Below, piece by piece: positions 1 to 12,444 of a DNA stretch of 64,000 nucleotides. Where the stretch lies: the NCBI GenBank assembly GCA_014773175.1, contig VXCM01001420.1, positions 38,952-102,951 on the forward strand, written 5' to 3'. The stretch is from Lucifuga dentata (taxonomy: Eukaryota > Chordata > Actinopteri > Ophidiiformes > Bythitidae). The notes beneath the pieces were generated by a model that had not been told where the DNA came from, made no database searches, and worked only from the letters and a program-made list of their open reading frames with translations. Position 1 is the stretch's first letter, and each line of letters begins with the position of its first letter. A program made the position numbers and the translations under genes.

Positions 1-1102
1 CAGCTCATTATCAGCTGCTATTTAGACCCACAAATTGTTTTACAGACTCAGCCAACTGGGGTGAAAAATTACACTCAGAAAGCTCAATTTCTACCACTGT
101 GCTACCAACTGTTCATGGTGAATAACAAATTGTGCGAATGTGGATGAGTGGGTGGGGACTGTGTGAACAATCCCGTGTCTTTGTACATATCATGAGCACA
201 ACCTTTAAACTTATTTTCAATGTCAAACACAGACAGATAAACGTACTTAAACGTAGAGAGCACATTTACATTTTCTCTGAAAAGATTAAATTAAAAAAAC
301 TGAACCACAGAGCAGCAAAGAATGGACAGTGTAGATAACAGTTTTTACCCAAGTGTTGAAAAATGACCATATACCAGATACTCTGATAAGTGTGCCTCTG
401 TGTGTGTGCGCATGCATGGGCAGGGTCTGCATGGTAACACAGACAGATAAAGACATCAGTATAAATGAAAGAATAAGCCTGAATTGAGGACAAAGTGGCT
501 TGGGAGCTTTGACCGTAATAACCTGACATGCACAGGAATTAGCCAGGGTATTACAGCTAAACCTGTGGGACCCGACAGCTTCCGTAGGGAAACGTCGAAG
601 CATGGGCCAGCGTACATGCTGTGACCTAGGAAACAGGGATGATGAAGGGATAATACCACTCTGCCTTTGAAAAAGAAGCAGATCTGTGTCGAGGGCAAAA
701 CAATTCACACTGACAAAAAAATTTAATTAACTAGCCTTTCCTTTAAAACCCAACAGGAAATGTGATTTGATTATTCAGAACCTCTCTTTTGGATTCTTTA
801 ACTTTCTATTTAAGAAGATTCTTTTAATATGACAGAATTTTGACAATTTTTGAATTGTGTCAGAATCATTAGCCGCTCTAGCTCAGAAAAGATTTTCATT
901 CGCTGGCACTGGGCGGGATTGTATTTTCAGGCGGATGTTTTGACACCGAATGTCATGGAGACAGCAATTTGGTATGACAACTTTGATGTCAAGTAATCTA
1001 CTCCTGCAACACTGTGACTTTTAATCTTCTGCATACAATAATCCCCACAGCTAAAATTAACAAAGTGGAAAAATAACACTAGCACTCAGAATAAAAGGCA
1101 AA
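1..1102. other. No recognisable feature
   Basis: AT-rich putative intron sequence. Open frames on both strands are short, lack protein-like composition and match no family I recognise. There are no inverted or tandem repeats beyond short A runs. Confidence 0.5.
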
Positions 1103-1231
1103 CTACACCAGGGAAACATTTTATTTAAAAAAAAAAAATCAGTGATTCTTTAGAAAAGGGAGTAAANCTACACCAGGGAAACATTTTATTTAAAAAAAAA
1201 AAATCAGTGATTCTTTAGAAAAGGGAGTAAA
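1103..1231. repeat. Exact 64-bp direct duplication around a single N (assembly overlap)
   Basis: The 64 bases at 1103-1166 are repeated exactly at 1168-1231, separated only by N1167. An identical copy on either side of a one-base gap is the signature of two contig ends that overlap but were not merged. The true genome probably has one copy. Confidence 0.9.
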
Positions 1232-1448
1232 ATACTGGTCTTAACTCCCTCCTGCAGAGAGCGATATTTGAAATGATGCATTTTTACCATTAATCATTTC
1301 CCCCGTTAGCTTGAAGCCTTATACGCCACTCAAATAATGAGAATGAACAGTAATGAAGCAACTTGTTCAAATGAGCGTGTCTTTTAATCCAATTAGCTTT
1401 GGATCTAACAGCCAATGAAAAGTTTCAAATATCATTAACACCTCTAGC

Positions 1449-1489
1449 AAAAAAAAAAAAAAAAAAAANAAAAAAAAAAAAAAAAAAAA
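1449..1489. repeat. Poly-A run with single N (gap)
   Basis: Twenty A, N1469, twenty A. The symmetry suggests an unresolved homopolymer whose real length is unknown. Confidence 0.9.
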
Positions 1490-1728
1490 GGAAAGAAAAA
1501 AGACAGAGATAGTATAAGATAATAAAATGCTGTTTTTGATTATATTTTTGTTTATGGATTCATAATTATCCATATGACTCATCATAATTGTTAAAAATTA
1601 CGGAGCAGAAAAATATGCTGTGTTGCTGAGCACATTTGGTGAACCTCCCGGTGACTGTGTGACAGCAATAAAAATAAAATGAAGATCAAGTAAACACACT
1701 CCTGCTGTTTATTGGTGGCAGCATTACT

Positions 1729-1765
1729 AAAAAAAAAAAAAAAAANAAAAAAAAAAAAAAAAAAA
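1729..1765. repeat. Poly-A run with single N (gap)
   Basis: Seventeen A, N1746, nineteen A. Unresolved homopolymer junction. Confidence 0.9.
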
Positions 1766-2080
1766 GTCATTTACTGGCAAATTTTACAGTAATTCAGAAG
1801 AGAAATATTCACTTGATTCAATTGAACTGATTTCTATCCATAGCCATTGGAAAATTATACATTATTCTTCAGTATATCACTTTTTTGTTACTGAGCATAA
1901 AGATTTGTTCCGTAAAGAAAAAAAAAAGCTTATCTTTTGGATTCAACCTTATGAATAAATAAGTGTTTCCACAGCTTAACCTAGCTTAGCTTTAGCAGCA
2001 TTAATGGAAAAATGCACAGAAGAATTAAACTTGCAGTCTTGTGTATTGTGTGCATTTATGTATGTTCTTACTATGCTATA

Positions 2081-2117
2081 ATTTTTTTTTTTTTTTTTNA
2101 TTTTTTTTTTTTTTTTT
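2081..2117. repeat. Duplicated A+poly-T around a single N (gap)
   Basis: One A followed by seventeen T occurs on each side of N2099, so the 18 bases at 2081-2098 equal 2100-2117. This is the same unmerged-overlap pattern as the 62-67-bp duplications, only shorter. Confidence 0.88.
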
Positions 2118-4447
2118 AATTCCATTGAAGGAACCGGCAGCTTGGCTTCAAGCGCATCACCCTATAATTGTTACTGGGTTCATATCTGCCATGACACTGC
2201 TATAGGTCTGCTGCCGCTGTCACAAAACAAAGCCTGCAGTCCTAATGGGGTCACTCTATTTTTTCCTCCCCATCTCTCATACAACCAGCCTCTGTTCCTG
2301 ATAGTACCGTCTGGAGACACCATTAGCAGGGAAGGAGACAGTGATGGTTGGTGACAGCCAACGACTTCCCTGGTCAAGAAAGTGCCCTCGAGTCAAAAGA
2401 GTGTCACACACACCCTTTACTCTGACTGAATTCAGCCTTAGTTTCTTCACTTCACCTTTGTTCTAGCTTTCTCAAAATCAGGAAGCTAATTGTGTGACAG
2501 GGTCAGGGTGGGCAGCACCCACGACAGCCTGGGTTGCGCCACTGAGTAAAGCCGGCAACCTCTCTTGTCAAACATACTGCAGGAGAATACGACACAAAAA
2601 TTAGACGAGGGGACGGCATTCATTTTGCTGCACGTGGCAGTTTTTGTCTTCGTGACTACTGTCATCAAATTTAGGGCTGAGCTCAAAAACATGCAGGAAT
2701 TCTGCAGGCAGCTGCGTCCAACGATAAGGGAGAAGCTACACTGCCTGTTTGCAGCTGATAACTCAACTCAGCATAAATCAAACACCTTCTGGTGATTTCA
2801 ATACTTCATACAGTTGGGCATCATCTGTAGAGAGATATGGAAGAATCCAGAGTGAGAAAGTATCATGCTTCAGTGCCCCCAAATGAAATACTGCAGACTT
2901 GTCAAATTACGACTTCCAAGTGAAATGCTTATGCTGTGATTTAACAACATTACTGTAAACATATATCATATTTTAATACCAAACTTGACAAATATACTCT
3001 TAAGTGTTATAGCTTATTCAGCTACTTTCACATAAAAGTTAAATGACTTGAAGATATTTTATTTCCTTTACCAATTAAGGAAAATAGTGAGTGAATGCCA
3101 CTCAGTAGCATGTTGTTATTTATTTATGTATTTATTTTACTGCTCTGTGGTTATTTGACGCAGCCAGACAAACAGTAAATCAGCTTGTGGTTCATTTGTG
3201 GATAACATAGTGTGGAGACAATACCACAAACCGCTCTATATGCAGTTAATGGGTTTACTTGGCTGCTTCATACTTGTGGGACCTCGGGCTTTAGTGTTTG
3301 CTTTAGGCTCTGGCACTTTCCACCAGGCTGTGGAGGCTTTATGCATCGGTGCTGGCTTAACACAAAATGGCAGTCTGTTAGAAAGGATGGGCACTGATAA
3401 TGCTTGGTTTTATGCCATATTCTTAAACATAACTCGCTCTTTACCTGATGCTGGAAATGAATTTTGACTGACTATTTTCTTAAAGTGTAGTGCAGTGTGG
3501 AGTGTGCAGGTTTAAAGCTGACATAGAAGAGAAGGTAAATCATATTTCCCCGAGATTGCTGTCAACTCCTCTCCTCTAATAAGTGAGGATAGCTAAGGTA
3601 TGCCGCTGATTAATATAATGGAATCTGAAAGGTAGGATGCGCTTGATGAGAAGAAAGCTGAAACCTGCCGAGGCAAAAGACAAAAGCCTGTAAGAGGCTT
3701 TTTTTTCAGTCTTTGAACTGCTGTTTCACAATTTTGTCTTGATCCTTTTAACAAGTGTGGGACAAATCCTTTGTTACAAATCTGGCCAGGGACTTGAGGA
3801 CTTTTTTAGGAAACTGCACAAAGATAAAATGCTTTTTAAATTTTTTTAACTTAATTATTTCTTGTGTGTTAAGCTTAAGGATTACGTAAGGCAATAAAAA
3901 GCAAAATATATAAGGAAAAAGTTTAACAGTGAGTTTTCAACAATAATCTGACTCAGCCAGAAAGTTATTTAACCATTACTTTAGTGGAAATGGCAGAGCA
4001 AAGCCATAAGCAGACTATGTTGTAGACCAAGAAATTAGAAAATATGCCAAATTGCATTTGGCTTTGTGATGATTCAGCTTGAAACCAATCTGCCCAAGTT
4101 TTCAGTTGGGTAATTTAATACCAGAAATATGATTTAAATAGCCAAGTGTCCAACATCCAATCTCACGACCTCATAGTGGCACTTGCAGAACACATTATGA
4201 GGGTGATTCAGGGACGTGGTCTGATATCTGGCTCTGAAAAAAATGTACAGGAAATAATATAAGAGATTCATAAGAGCACTCAAGACTCAACAGAGGAAAG
4301 GAGCATCAATGGGAAAAGGTTACTCAGTCGCAAAGTCCAACACATAGAAACTTTAATTCTAAAGGCTAATGAATAATCACACAAAAGTATACATCTCATG
4401 CTGAGATTTATCACTTTAACACACTGATAGAAAGGGCTTTATGTCTG

Positions 4448-4449
<2 letters not shown>
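2118..4449. other. No gene or element recognised
   Basis: Unique-looking putative intron DNA. The 2130-2380 part is less AT-rich than its surroundings and may be a non-coding constrained block, but this cannot be judged without alignment. A minus-frame-free open stretch at 3198-3467 (89 codons, plus strand) has no family resemblance, and no splice context was found. Confidence 0.4.
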
Positions 4450-4478
<29 letters not shown>

Positions 4479-4480
4479 CA
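4450..4480. repeat. (GT)n microsatellite
   Basis: About 14 uninterrupted TG units, followed by a short CA-rich stretch. Confidence 0.95.
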
Positions 4481-4607
4481 CATGCGTGCATACATCATTG
4501 ATTTCATTGAGAGAACTGGCAAAGATTTCCCAATTAAACTTTTAAAAATTAAAAAACAAAAAAAAGCCCTGTCTTACAATATTAAGAAATTATTTTTTCT
4601 AATTCCT

Positions 4608-4775
4608 GAATCTGGACCCACACCAAATTTTAATGAGTTCTTTCCTGTTTCATGCCACAACCTTCCACCAAGTTTCATCAAAACCAGTTCATACATTTTG
4701 TTAGTAATCCTGCTAACAACAAACAAACCAACCAACAGACAAGTCAAAGCATAAGCTCTTTGGCAGAGATAAAGA
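4608..4775 (+). mobile_element. RTE-like LINE 3' tail fragment
   Basis: The segment runs through ACCAAGTTTCATCAAAACC, GTAATCCTGCTAACAA, an (AAAC)n-like stretch, and a terminal CTTTGGCAGAGATAA. From memory, this order is the 3' end shared by RTE-type LINEs and their SINE parasites in fish, where the last motif is usually CTTGGCGGAGGTAA. It is 5' truncated, as is normal for target-primed insertion. A second, shorter relative lies at 10915-10985. Clade assignment is from recalled resemblance, not alignment. Confidence 0.6.
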
Positions 4776-5395
4776 CAAAATGGAAATCAATCAAAGATCA
4801 GAAAAGCAGTGGAGGCAGAAAGTCAGACTCTCTCACCTTATTGGAAAGTGTTTCTACATTTGGCAGATGCTCTTTTGTAGAGTGACTCGCAGCACTGCTT
4901 GGTATTCCTGATTAGCGCACACCAACAGATCAAGTAAAGACAGATATTTCCTGACATTTGTAATCACTTGTGTGATGAAATCTGTGATCCCCAAATACCA
5001 CAGGACCTGTCCAGGGCAGTCGCAGGTGTCAGGACACGCTGTAAACATCAGACATGTCAGATGTTATCAATCTGCGAGTTTATCAGGGTAGTTAAAAATG
5101 AATTTATAAACCCCCAGAAAACAAAACATCATTTTTCTCTGTGCATTTTACCTGGTATTCTCCCAAATGGGTTTTTAGCTCAAATTAGATTGTCAAATTT
5201 AGAGTAATTGAGACAGATAATCCTCCACGTTTCTTCAGCTTATGATTGATGATAAAATTCTGAATGGGGATTATAATTTTGCTATAATGGCTTACAAACA
5301 AAGGCCTAATGACATTACTAGAGGAGGTATTATAAATATGTCAACAGAGTAAGATCTGATGTCAGCAAACTTTGGATCACTGCTTTAAATTAGAC

Positions 5396-5433
5396 AAAAA
5401 AAAAAAAAAAAAAANAAAAAAAAAAAAAAAAAA
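5396..5433. repeat. Poly-A run with single N (gap)
   Basis: Nineteen A, N5415, eighteen A. Confidence 0.9.
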
Positions 5434-7684
5434 TCCTCTCAGATTTAATAAATGGCAACCACATAAAACAAATACCTTCTTGGATTTTTAATTACTGGTC
5501 ACTACATCCATCATTCCTAATTAAATGCTAAACAAATGATTAAAATGATCAAGCCCAAACAGAGTTGTTTTTACTAACAGCTGCTCAAACAGCACAAACT
5601 GCCAAAACAAAAGAAGCAACTAAACAATTACAACAAACAATATGTTCAAGTCTACGTACAAAGACAGACAACAAGCCAGCAAACAGACATTCAAATATTT
5701 AATTATCCTTTTAAACCAACCTGTCAGAGTGGAAGCACCACAGTAAAGGGACATCACGCGATCTTTCAATACAAGAGCGTGAAACAACAGAAATATGAAG
5801 ATCTCTCTGTTATTTCTTTTAAATATTATTGTTGGTTAACAAGCTATTCCCCGTCTTCCCTCTCCCAGAATTCACTGTTGTCAGTTTTTAAATGGATGAT
5901 GGCATGATGTTCTCTTAAAGGGAACAGTAAACACTGGATCGTGTCACCTGCCACCTTTTAAGTAAACAAATCCAAAATCTTATGCAGGTAATTTATGCTT
6001 AGAACAGCATGTGTTGTATGCTTGATCCTGCCACTCTGACAACTGTGAGAAGAATGACAACTTTAAACAAGTTAAAAGCTCTTGTTTTAAATCAACAGGA
6101 ACAAATGAGATTAAGCTTCTTTAGATGGTTTTGACTGGCCACACTAGCGCTGATGAGCACTCCTCACCAGATACCCAGAAATACAGTAACTATAGCAAAA
6201 CTGAGAGCACTAACGATCCCAAATTTTGATGTATTTAATAGCTCATTAGTCTCATGCAAATTTGTGTTTCTGACTGTAGATATTTCTGTAAAATCTAATT
6301 GCTAATTACTCACAGTGTTTTAGTCCTAATTGTGATTGTGGCTGTGGTGAATGTTCCTTAATGCATACTAAAATGTCCTATGACATTTAAAAGCTGAAAT
6401 TCACCGTCATCCCCGTCTAAATGAGTCCTTCAGTTCCAAAGATTTCATTTCTCAAGGATCTCTAAATCTAGTCCAAGTAATTCATTTGATCAAATGCTAC
6501 CTAAACCTGTGCCTACATAGCAGCAGGTAATTATGAAAAACAGGAGTGTAAAGTGATGTCAAGGCTGAGCTCTTCTCTACATATCTTTTTCAGAGTCAAA
6601 CCTTGGTGACAAGTCCAAACCACTTCACTTACTTTGATACAACATGAATGCATTGTCAAGGGACATTGAAATCCATAGAAGCCATGATCAAGTGCAGGGC
6701 ACGCTGTAAAAAAGGAGCAGCTAGCCCCAATGGTCGCTGTGTTGTCAAGATTAATTCTACTGGAGCAAAGACTTGAATCTGTTTTCTGTGAGCCCAGTGT
6801 TCCTGATGGCTCTGCCAAGAAAATCTGCAGCTTTGCTTTAAGCTTTGAATCGGTAATGTTCAGACCACATTTCACATTGTGAAATGGTTTGTTCTAGAAA
6901 ACAACAAAAGGACCAGTGTAGATCAGAGAGGCTGTTGGTTTACTGCTACACATTTAGGATGGATGATGAATAGTTCAGCTTTCTGGGAATCAACTTAAAT
7001 CCAATACATTAAAATAATATTCAACTGTGATGTGACAGCAAATCAAAAAGTGTCTGATCTGAGTCTTTTTTAAAGACCCCAAGTTTCTTCTGTTATAAAT
7101 ACATAAAAGTGAAGAGAGCAACCAAAAGGTCACACAACTGACATTAGTAATGTTGTATCAATACTGAATTATTAACAAGCTTGCTGCTAAACCCAGCATA
7201 TTCTAACCTCACAACACACAACACGCTGTCTGGGGCTGAATGTGTGCAAGAGTTACGGCTCTGTTGACTCAGTTGAATTGCTTGCCTAAGGCATCAGGGC
7301 CTGGACACATACACATAATTAGAAAAGGTCACTGTGCCTCTGTCTTGTCAACAAAATCACTTCAAGATGACAAATCTGGGCTGTGTCTGAGCCAGACCTC
7401 CCTCAGATACCCTTGCCAATCAAGCGCCAGCAGGGCAGTCTGGGTAGCCTTAGGTGATTTCTAATTATGTCGTTTGCATGCCATACTAAATAGGGTAAGC
7501 ATAATAACCAGCCATATATTCAGTAGGTGTGTCTTCTCTTCAAGGTTGAACTGGTAGCATCAAAGCATCATTGTCTGCTGTATTAAGCTGTTGAATTATG
7601 GCCTACTGAAATTTCACAGTGGATTATTTATCCTTAACAATTCAACAAATTGTTGAAGGAAATAACAGTGATTTTTGCATGTTT
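5434..7684. other. No gene or element recognised
   Basis: AT-rich putative intron. The longest frame (114 codons, minus strand, 6531-6875) has no recognisable domain and no flanking splice consensus that I could support. Confidence 0.45.
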
Positions 7685-7852
7685 AAGCTGAATAAATACA
7701 ACCCACATACATGTTCAACCTTTTCCCTAAATGCCACTGGACAGGTAAATTTTAGAATTTTTCCTACTTCCAGACTGCCACTGGTTTCAGTTCATTCAAG
7801 TATGCTATAAAAATCAACCCGTAGAGACTTGAAACTTGCCTGAGAAAAGTAA
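7685..7852 (-). mobile_element. Partial copy of the TTAA-flanked MITE family
   Basis: The motifs AATAAATACAACCCACATAC, CTTCCAGACTGCCACTGG, TTCAGTTCATTCAAGTATGC and GTAGAGACTTGAAAC follow the same order as in the complete minus-oriented copy at 47705-48297. Both termini are missing. This is the only copy found inside the putative intron of the minus-strand gene; the other ten lie upstream of it. Confidence 0.72.
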
Positions 7853-8687
7853 TCATTTTACACAATGTTAAATTTGAGATAAATTAACAACAGCAATCAA
7901 TTATATAATAAAGTGCCTAACTTGACAGAATTGAATGCTCCATAATGACACTTCATGTGAAATGATCTTCATACTCAAACTTCTTTTCTTGCCGCATGTT
8001 TTGAAGACTTTCCATCCCCTCCGTTGTATGATGAAGTGGGAAGTGGCTTTCAGATCTCTCCCTGGTGGCCTTACTAAGAAACTATTAATCTATGGCTCTC
8101 CATATTGCATTCAGATCTGTTCTCCCCAGCCACCAGCTGGCCTGAAGTAAAGGCCAGGAGAGGACCCAAAGGACTGGACAATCTCTTGTTATGAGCTGCA
8201 CCAAGACACCTCTGGGTTCCTAAGCACTTCCTCTGACAGTGACTGATGGCCAATTAACCAGTTGGAGAAGAGTATTGATCACTCTGAGAACAGGAAGGAC
8301 CTGGAAACATCTAATACACAAGCCTTCTCACTGTACAAATTGAACAGCCAGACCAGTATATCACAAATATATATATATGTCTAAAAAAAAAATCCATCCA
8401 TTTCACACAAATGTCACAACACAAGTGGATATCCAAGAACAGGCTAGCATCCACCAAACATGCCCACTATATCTGTGTTCAGGTAAAAATAGCGTGGAAA
8501 AGCCATTGCCATGGGATTCAGGGGCAAGAAACTATAGCAAATTGCCTCTGGCAGCACATTAGTATCTTCTATTGAGATTGACTTCTGGACATCAGCCTCA
8601 ACATGGGTAGTGAGGTGAAATCTAGTGAAAGAGCACAGCTGTGTTCAAGGTCAGCATTGTGTGATCTCTCCATGGATGGGGGGGGGA
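7853..8687. other. No gene or element recognised
   Basis: Moderately GC-richer than its surroundings, with no domain, splice pair or repeat relationship that could be supported. Confidence 0.4.
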
Positions 8688-8690
8688 AGA

Positions 8691-8729
<39 letters not shown>
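8688..8729. repeat. G run followed by (GA)n microsatellite
   Basis: A short poly-G leads into about 16 GA units. Frames crossing it read as RE/ER or LS/SL dipeptides and are artefacts of the repeat. Confidence 0.95.
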
Positions 8730-9775
8730 AGGGGAAGAACATTCGATTAGTTCCCTCAGGGAGAGACAAGCTCATCCTGACTTCTGATTGGTAGCCCATG
8801 GATATATGATGTTGGTTTCTGGCACAGAATGGTTATCACAGACAGAAACACAACAGTAGAGATTGAGGGTAATCTCCCAACTGCTGATACAGTGTCAGAT
8901 ACTGTGGCCTTCAATGAATTATGGTTCAGGTGCCCATTGAGACATAGGGTAATCTCATCCCACATCAGAGGCGAAAGGTCAATTTTACCCTACCTCGATA
9001 GAGCAGCACAGATAGTTACTGGAATGAACTGCATTTCAGGAGGGAAAAAGCCCAACTTCAACCCTTAAGCGCTCTCACATAGACCTGAATCATAGAAATG
9101 GGGTAATTGAAACAAAAGGGCAGAGTTTGACAGAGATGTAGTGCTTTTGCAGGCCCTCTGCACAGACTGCAGAAAATAACACCTAGCTCCTCCCCTCCCC
9201 AGGGTTCATCCTCCATGTGTCCTCGTCGATGCCATCTCTTACTCCTCAACATTGCCATGTACAAATGATAAGGACAGGGACATAGCCTTCTGAAAGATAA
9301 GGATTTGGGGCATTTCTCACCAAACTGAGCTTGTTTCTCCATTGTTTAATACTAAACTGTGTGGGCAGACACTATTTACATGTCATTCATTTATGCTGAC
9401 CTATTATCTATGCCTCCATTAATCATAGAAACTGTAGAAGAACAAATTAAATCTTGCAAATACACATGATGGAAAATTAATTAAAAAAAAGAAACATAAT
9501 TGACCTGTCTTGTCCTATAAATAAGCAAGCCTGGCTCTTTTCTTCATTCTAACATTGTCCAACTCAAATTTTGGAAGCACGTAAAAAAAGAATCGTAGCT
9601 GGAAGGGCACTTATTACAGGCACACATCTCCACTAAGTGCGAACAAGCCAATTTAATTTGTCTTGCTCTAATAGACTGGCCTAAAGAGAAAGAAACAACT
9701 ATCTAGACAGAATCTCTGTCTGTGGCACTAATATCTCTAGAACCCGACACTGTATGAAGATGAAATTCGGCAGGT
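8730..9775. other. No gene or element recognised
   Basis: Mixed-composition putative intron sequence. No domain, RNA gene or repeat pair was found on either strand. Confidence 0.4.
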
Positions 9776-10075
9776 TTATTGCTGATGACCCAAGGAAGTA
9801 CAGTGTTGCGTATGAAGTTGTTTGGATGAGCGGTTCTCGAATTGAGCTGTGCCGGTAAAAATAGTCCACATAGCAGGATACGCTCCAGATGCAGCAGCAG
9901 GATGCACTCCAGGCGTGGCGGCAGGATACACTCCAGGCGCAGAAGCATATGCTCCGCTCCATGAGCACTTATGGCAGGGTGCAGCGCACACCATAAAGTC
10001 CAGCCCGGTCTGAACAGGCACGTTTTGAACCGGCACTGCACTAGCATTAATATTAACTACTGCTTTGTTTGCCAT
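9776..10075 (-). other. Unrecognised 99-codon ORF containing an 8-residue tandem repeat
   Basis: On the minus strand, an ATG-started frame of 99 codons spans a 24-bp tandem repeat at about 9873-9968. It encodes the octapeptide series GVYPAATP, GVHPAAAS, GAYPA preceded by GAYASAP, plus two nearby Cys residues (residues about 30 and 34). The 24-bp unit length keeps the frame. I do not recognise the protein. It could be a short coding piece of a transposon, a degenerate gene fragment, or chance translation of a minisatellite. There is no evidence of splice sites or of a promoter. Confidence 0.25.
9873..9968. repeat. 24-bp minisatellite, 3 good units plus one degenerate
   Basis: Units start at 9873, 9897 and 9921 with core GCAGGATACACTCCAGGCGC. 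A fourth, diverged unit begins at 9945. Two of the units carry CpG in the GGCG part. Confidence 0.8.
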
Positions 10076-10361
10076 AAGAAACAGTAGTTTTTAAAATTAA
10101 CCAGACCAAATTGCACTTAGTGATCATCTATCATGGGATAAATATGCATGATTTTTTTTTTTTTATTTTAAATCACTGAGATTGGTGTTTTACTTTTGAA
10201 AAATTAAAAAAAGAAAAAAATAGAAAAAACACCTTATCTCTTAATATAAACAAATAATTTAAAAATTACTGGATCTGCTGCTGGATCCCAATCGGCACTA
10301 AGAGTACAGGCAGTCCCCAGGTTACGAACGAGTTCCGTGCCCACGGCTGTTCGTAAGTCAG

Positions 10362-10496
10362 ATTTGTTCGTAAGTCAGAACAGTTACGTAAGGTGCGTAT
10401 CTAGTGTATATATTTTACCTTTCTATGCNATTTGTTCGTAAGTCAGAACAGTTACGTAAGGTGCGTATCTAGTGTATATATTTTACCTTTCTATGC
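10362..10496. repeat. Exact 67-bp direct duplication around a single N (assembly overlap)
   Basis: 10362-10428 equals 10430-10496, with N10429 between. It is an unmerged contig overlap inside the MITE. Confidence 0.9.
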
Positions 10497-10549
10497 ATAA
10501 GAAATATTAAAGAAACACTTCCTGATATCCTAAAACTTCGTAAACATGG

Positions 10550-10624
<75 letters not shown>

Positions 10625-10631
10625 GGGAGAG

Positions 10632-10672
<41 letters not shown>
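10550..10672. repeat. Compound (GATA)n and (GA)n microsatellite
   Basis: About 18 GATA units end near 10623. A G-rich spacer follows, then about 20 GA units from about 10634. It lies inside the MITE at 10305-10909. Confidence 0.95.
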
Positions 10673-10674
<2 letters not shown>

Positions 10675-10914
10675 TGTAGGGGGGGTATAAAAAAACATGT
10701 AGGTTAACACTTACTCTCGCTCCTTGATGTCTTGCAGGTCGGAAGAGGCATTCTTCTTTTGTTTTGACATGAGTCGTAAAGTAGTGCGCCGTTCATTATT
10801 ACGAATAATTGTATGTAACTCGAATTTTTAATTTAATAGGCTTTATGGCGGCCGGTTCTTAAGTAAGGGTTGTTCGTAAGTCGGATGTTCGCAAGTCGGG
10901 GACCATGCCCCACC

Positions 10915-10985
10915 TTTCCATCCAGTTTTGCCAAAACTGGTCCATAGCTTTTTGAGTTATCCTGCTAAAGCAAACAACCAAGAAG
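10915..10985 (+). mobile_element. Short RTE-like LINE 3' tail fragment
   Basis: CATCCAGTTTTGCCAAAACT, TTTTTGAGTTATCCTGCTAA and an A-rich CAAACAACCAA end follow the same motif order as at 4608-4775. The fragment directly abuts the right end of the preceding MITE. Confidence 0.5.
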
Positions 10986-12444
10986 AAAAACTATTTACCT
11001 CACTTCTTTTTCTAACTCTAATTCCCCCCTTGCATGACATATTCTGCATTTGTACATCATGTTAATTTATTTGGTGGGTATCTGCAGTTGAAAATGTAAA
11101 TAACTTTATGTTAAATATCCCTTCCTTTAGTGTGTCAGTCTTTCCATTCTATCTGTTATTTAAATTCAATCTCCCATGACTACAGGGAACAAAAAGTCTT
11201 TCTGGCGGTAAATTATTGCTTTCATGTAAAAGACCACATTGCTGCAAATACATGGTGATTATTTGCCATGCATTAGCTATGGGACAGAAAATAAGTGATT
11301 TTAAATTTCTTTGACCAGAAGGCAATTTCCCCTAATAAATTATGTTAATTTCCTCTCTTCTTATCACGTTCTTTAGTGAGGAGAGACAAAACTGGCTGTG
11401 AGTAAGACAACCCTGGGATGATTCATATTAGAATGAAAGCCGTCTTGCAAAAAGAATCCCTTATCTGTGCTAAGAAAAGGGAACTTGCAAATAATAGTAC
11501 TATGCAACAGATTTGTCTTCTGATGGCCATCTCCTTGCATCATCACAGGTTTACACCCCATGGAAATTGCTCTAAGGTGACTGTTCACACAAGTAGGAAG
11601 TGGCCTGATACCAAATCCCAAACTCCCTTACTGATCCAGACAACAATTGCTTGGCAACGCTCTGACGTGGGCAGAGAGGAAAACAAAGAAAAATCCAAGA
11701 TTTTTATTTTCGCTACATAGATTGGTGGGTTTTTGATTATCTTTTCCCTGATGAATTAAAAGGGAGTAATAACTGGCAACAAAGCAAGGTTTTTAAAAAA
11801 ACAAAGAATCAAATTTTACTGTAGCAACAATGAGATGGAACAATCTGCACACAAATGCCAAACACAAACAGCACAGATGTATGCAAGCAAATCCTTGTGA
11901 AAGTACCCTCCCACACACACACACAAACACACACCATGCATACTAAAAACAGCAAGTGCTGTGTGTTCACAGCCGAAGCAGCACCATTCTTTGTTCCTGA
12001 GGCTGAAAGCGTACCTGCCTCCTCTGTCCGGCAGATCACTTGCAACACTTTCACAAGGGAAAGTGCTCAACTAGCTCAAATCTAGATTGACAGGCCTACC
12101 TTTATTACTGACTGAGTTATGTTTGCCCGCAAAAAAGACAAGTCGGCTTTTGATAGCGACGGTTGCTGAGTCAGCGCCTTCTGTCTCCACAGAGGATAGC
12201 TCGAGTGATCTCTGTTGAAACAGTCCCAGCCTTGATAAAGAAAGAATTGGCTGCCGAATTACCTTCCGATCCATTTCTGGCACTCACTGTCCTATAAAAG
12301 TAGACTATAAGCTGTGTTTGGAGATTATAAGTAGGCTTGTAGTGATTTAATGTGTGTTAGAAAGTGACACTGGGAAGGGACAGACCAGAGATGTGGTGCA
12401 GACACACAAGCAAAGGCTATAAACAAATTTTACATATAACCCTG
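10986..12444. other. No gene or element recognised; short (CA)n near 11912
   Basis: A CA-rich tract lies at 11912-11937. Frames in the area are short and unlike protein. The sequence from 11990 to 12290 has a few CpGs but no exon signature that could be supported. Confidence 0.4.

Larger units (their letters stand above)
10305..10909. mobile_element. Fold-back DNA transposon (MITE) with TTCGTAAGTC repeats
   Basis: The left end reads AGTCCCCAGGTTACGAAC. The reverse complement of the right end reads GGTCCCCGACTTGCGAAC, an imperfect 18-bp terminal inverted repeat. The TTCGTAAGTC motif recurs inside both ends. There is no transposase frame. The interior holds an assembly duplication and two microsatellites, which probably expanded after insertion. 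The family is one I remember as widespread in fish, but I cannot assign the superfamily securely, and no clean target duplication is visible. Confidence 0.75.

Noticed and set aside
1103..1231. Real tandem duplications at six sites
   Set aside because: Each is centred on a single N and is exact; sister transposon copies (for example at 25017) have only one such segment.
3198..3467. 89-codon plus-strand frame with a hydrophobic N-terminal part
   Set aside because: No recognisable family, no splice consensus at useful phases, and AT-rich surroundings; frames of this length occur by chance throughout the window.
8603..8799. Open frames on both strands through the 8.7-kb region
   Set aside because: Both are translations of the (GA)n microsatellite (RE/ER or LS/SL dipeptides) with no domain elsewhere.
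10507..10710. 67-codon minus frame rich in LSLS and YLSI
   Set aside because: It is the translation of the (GATA)n/(GA)n tract inside a MITE.
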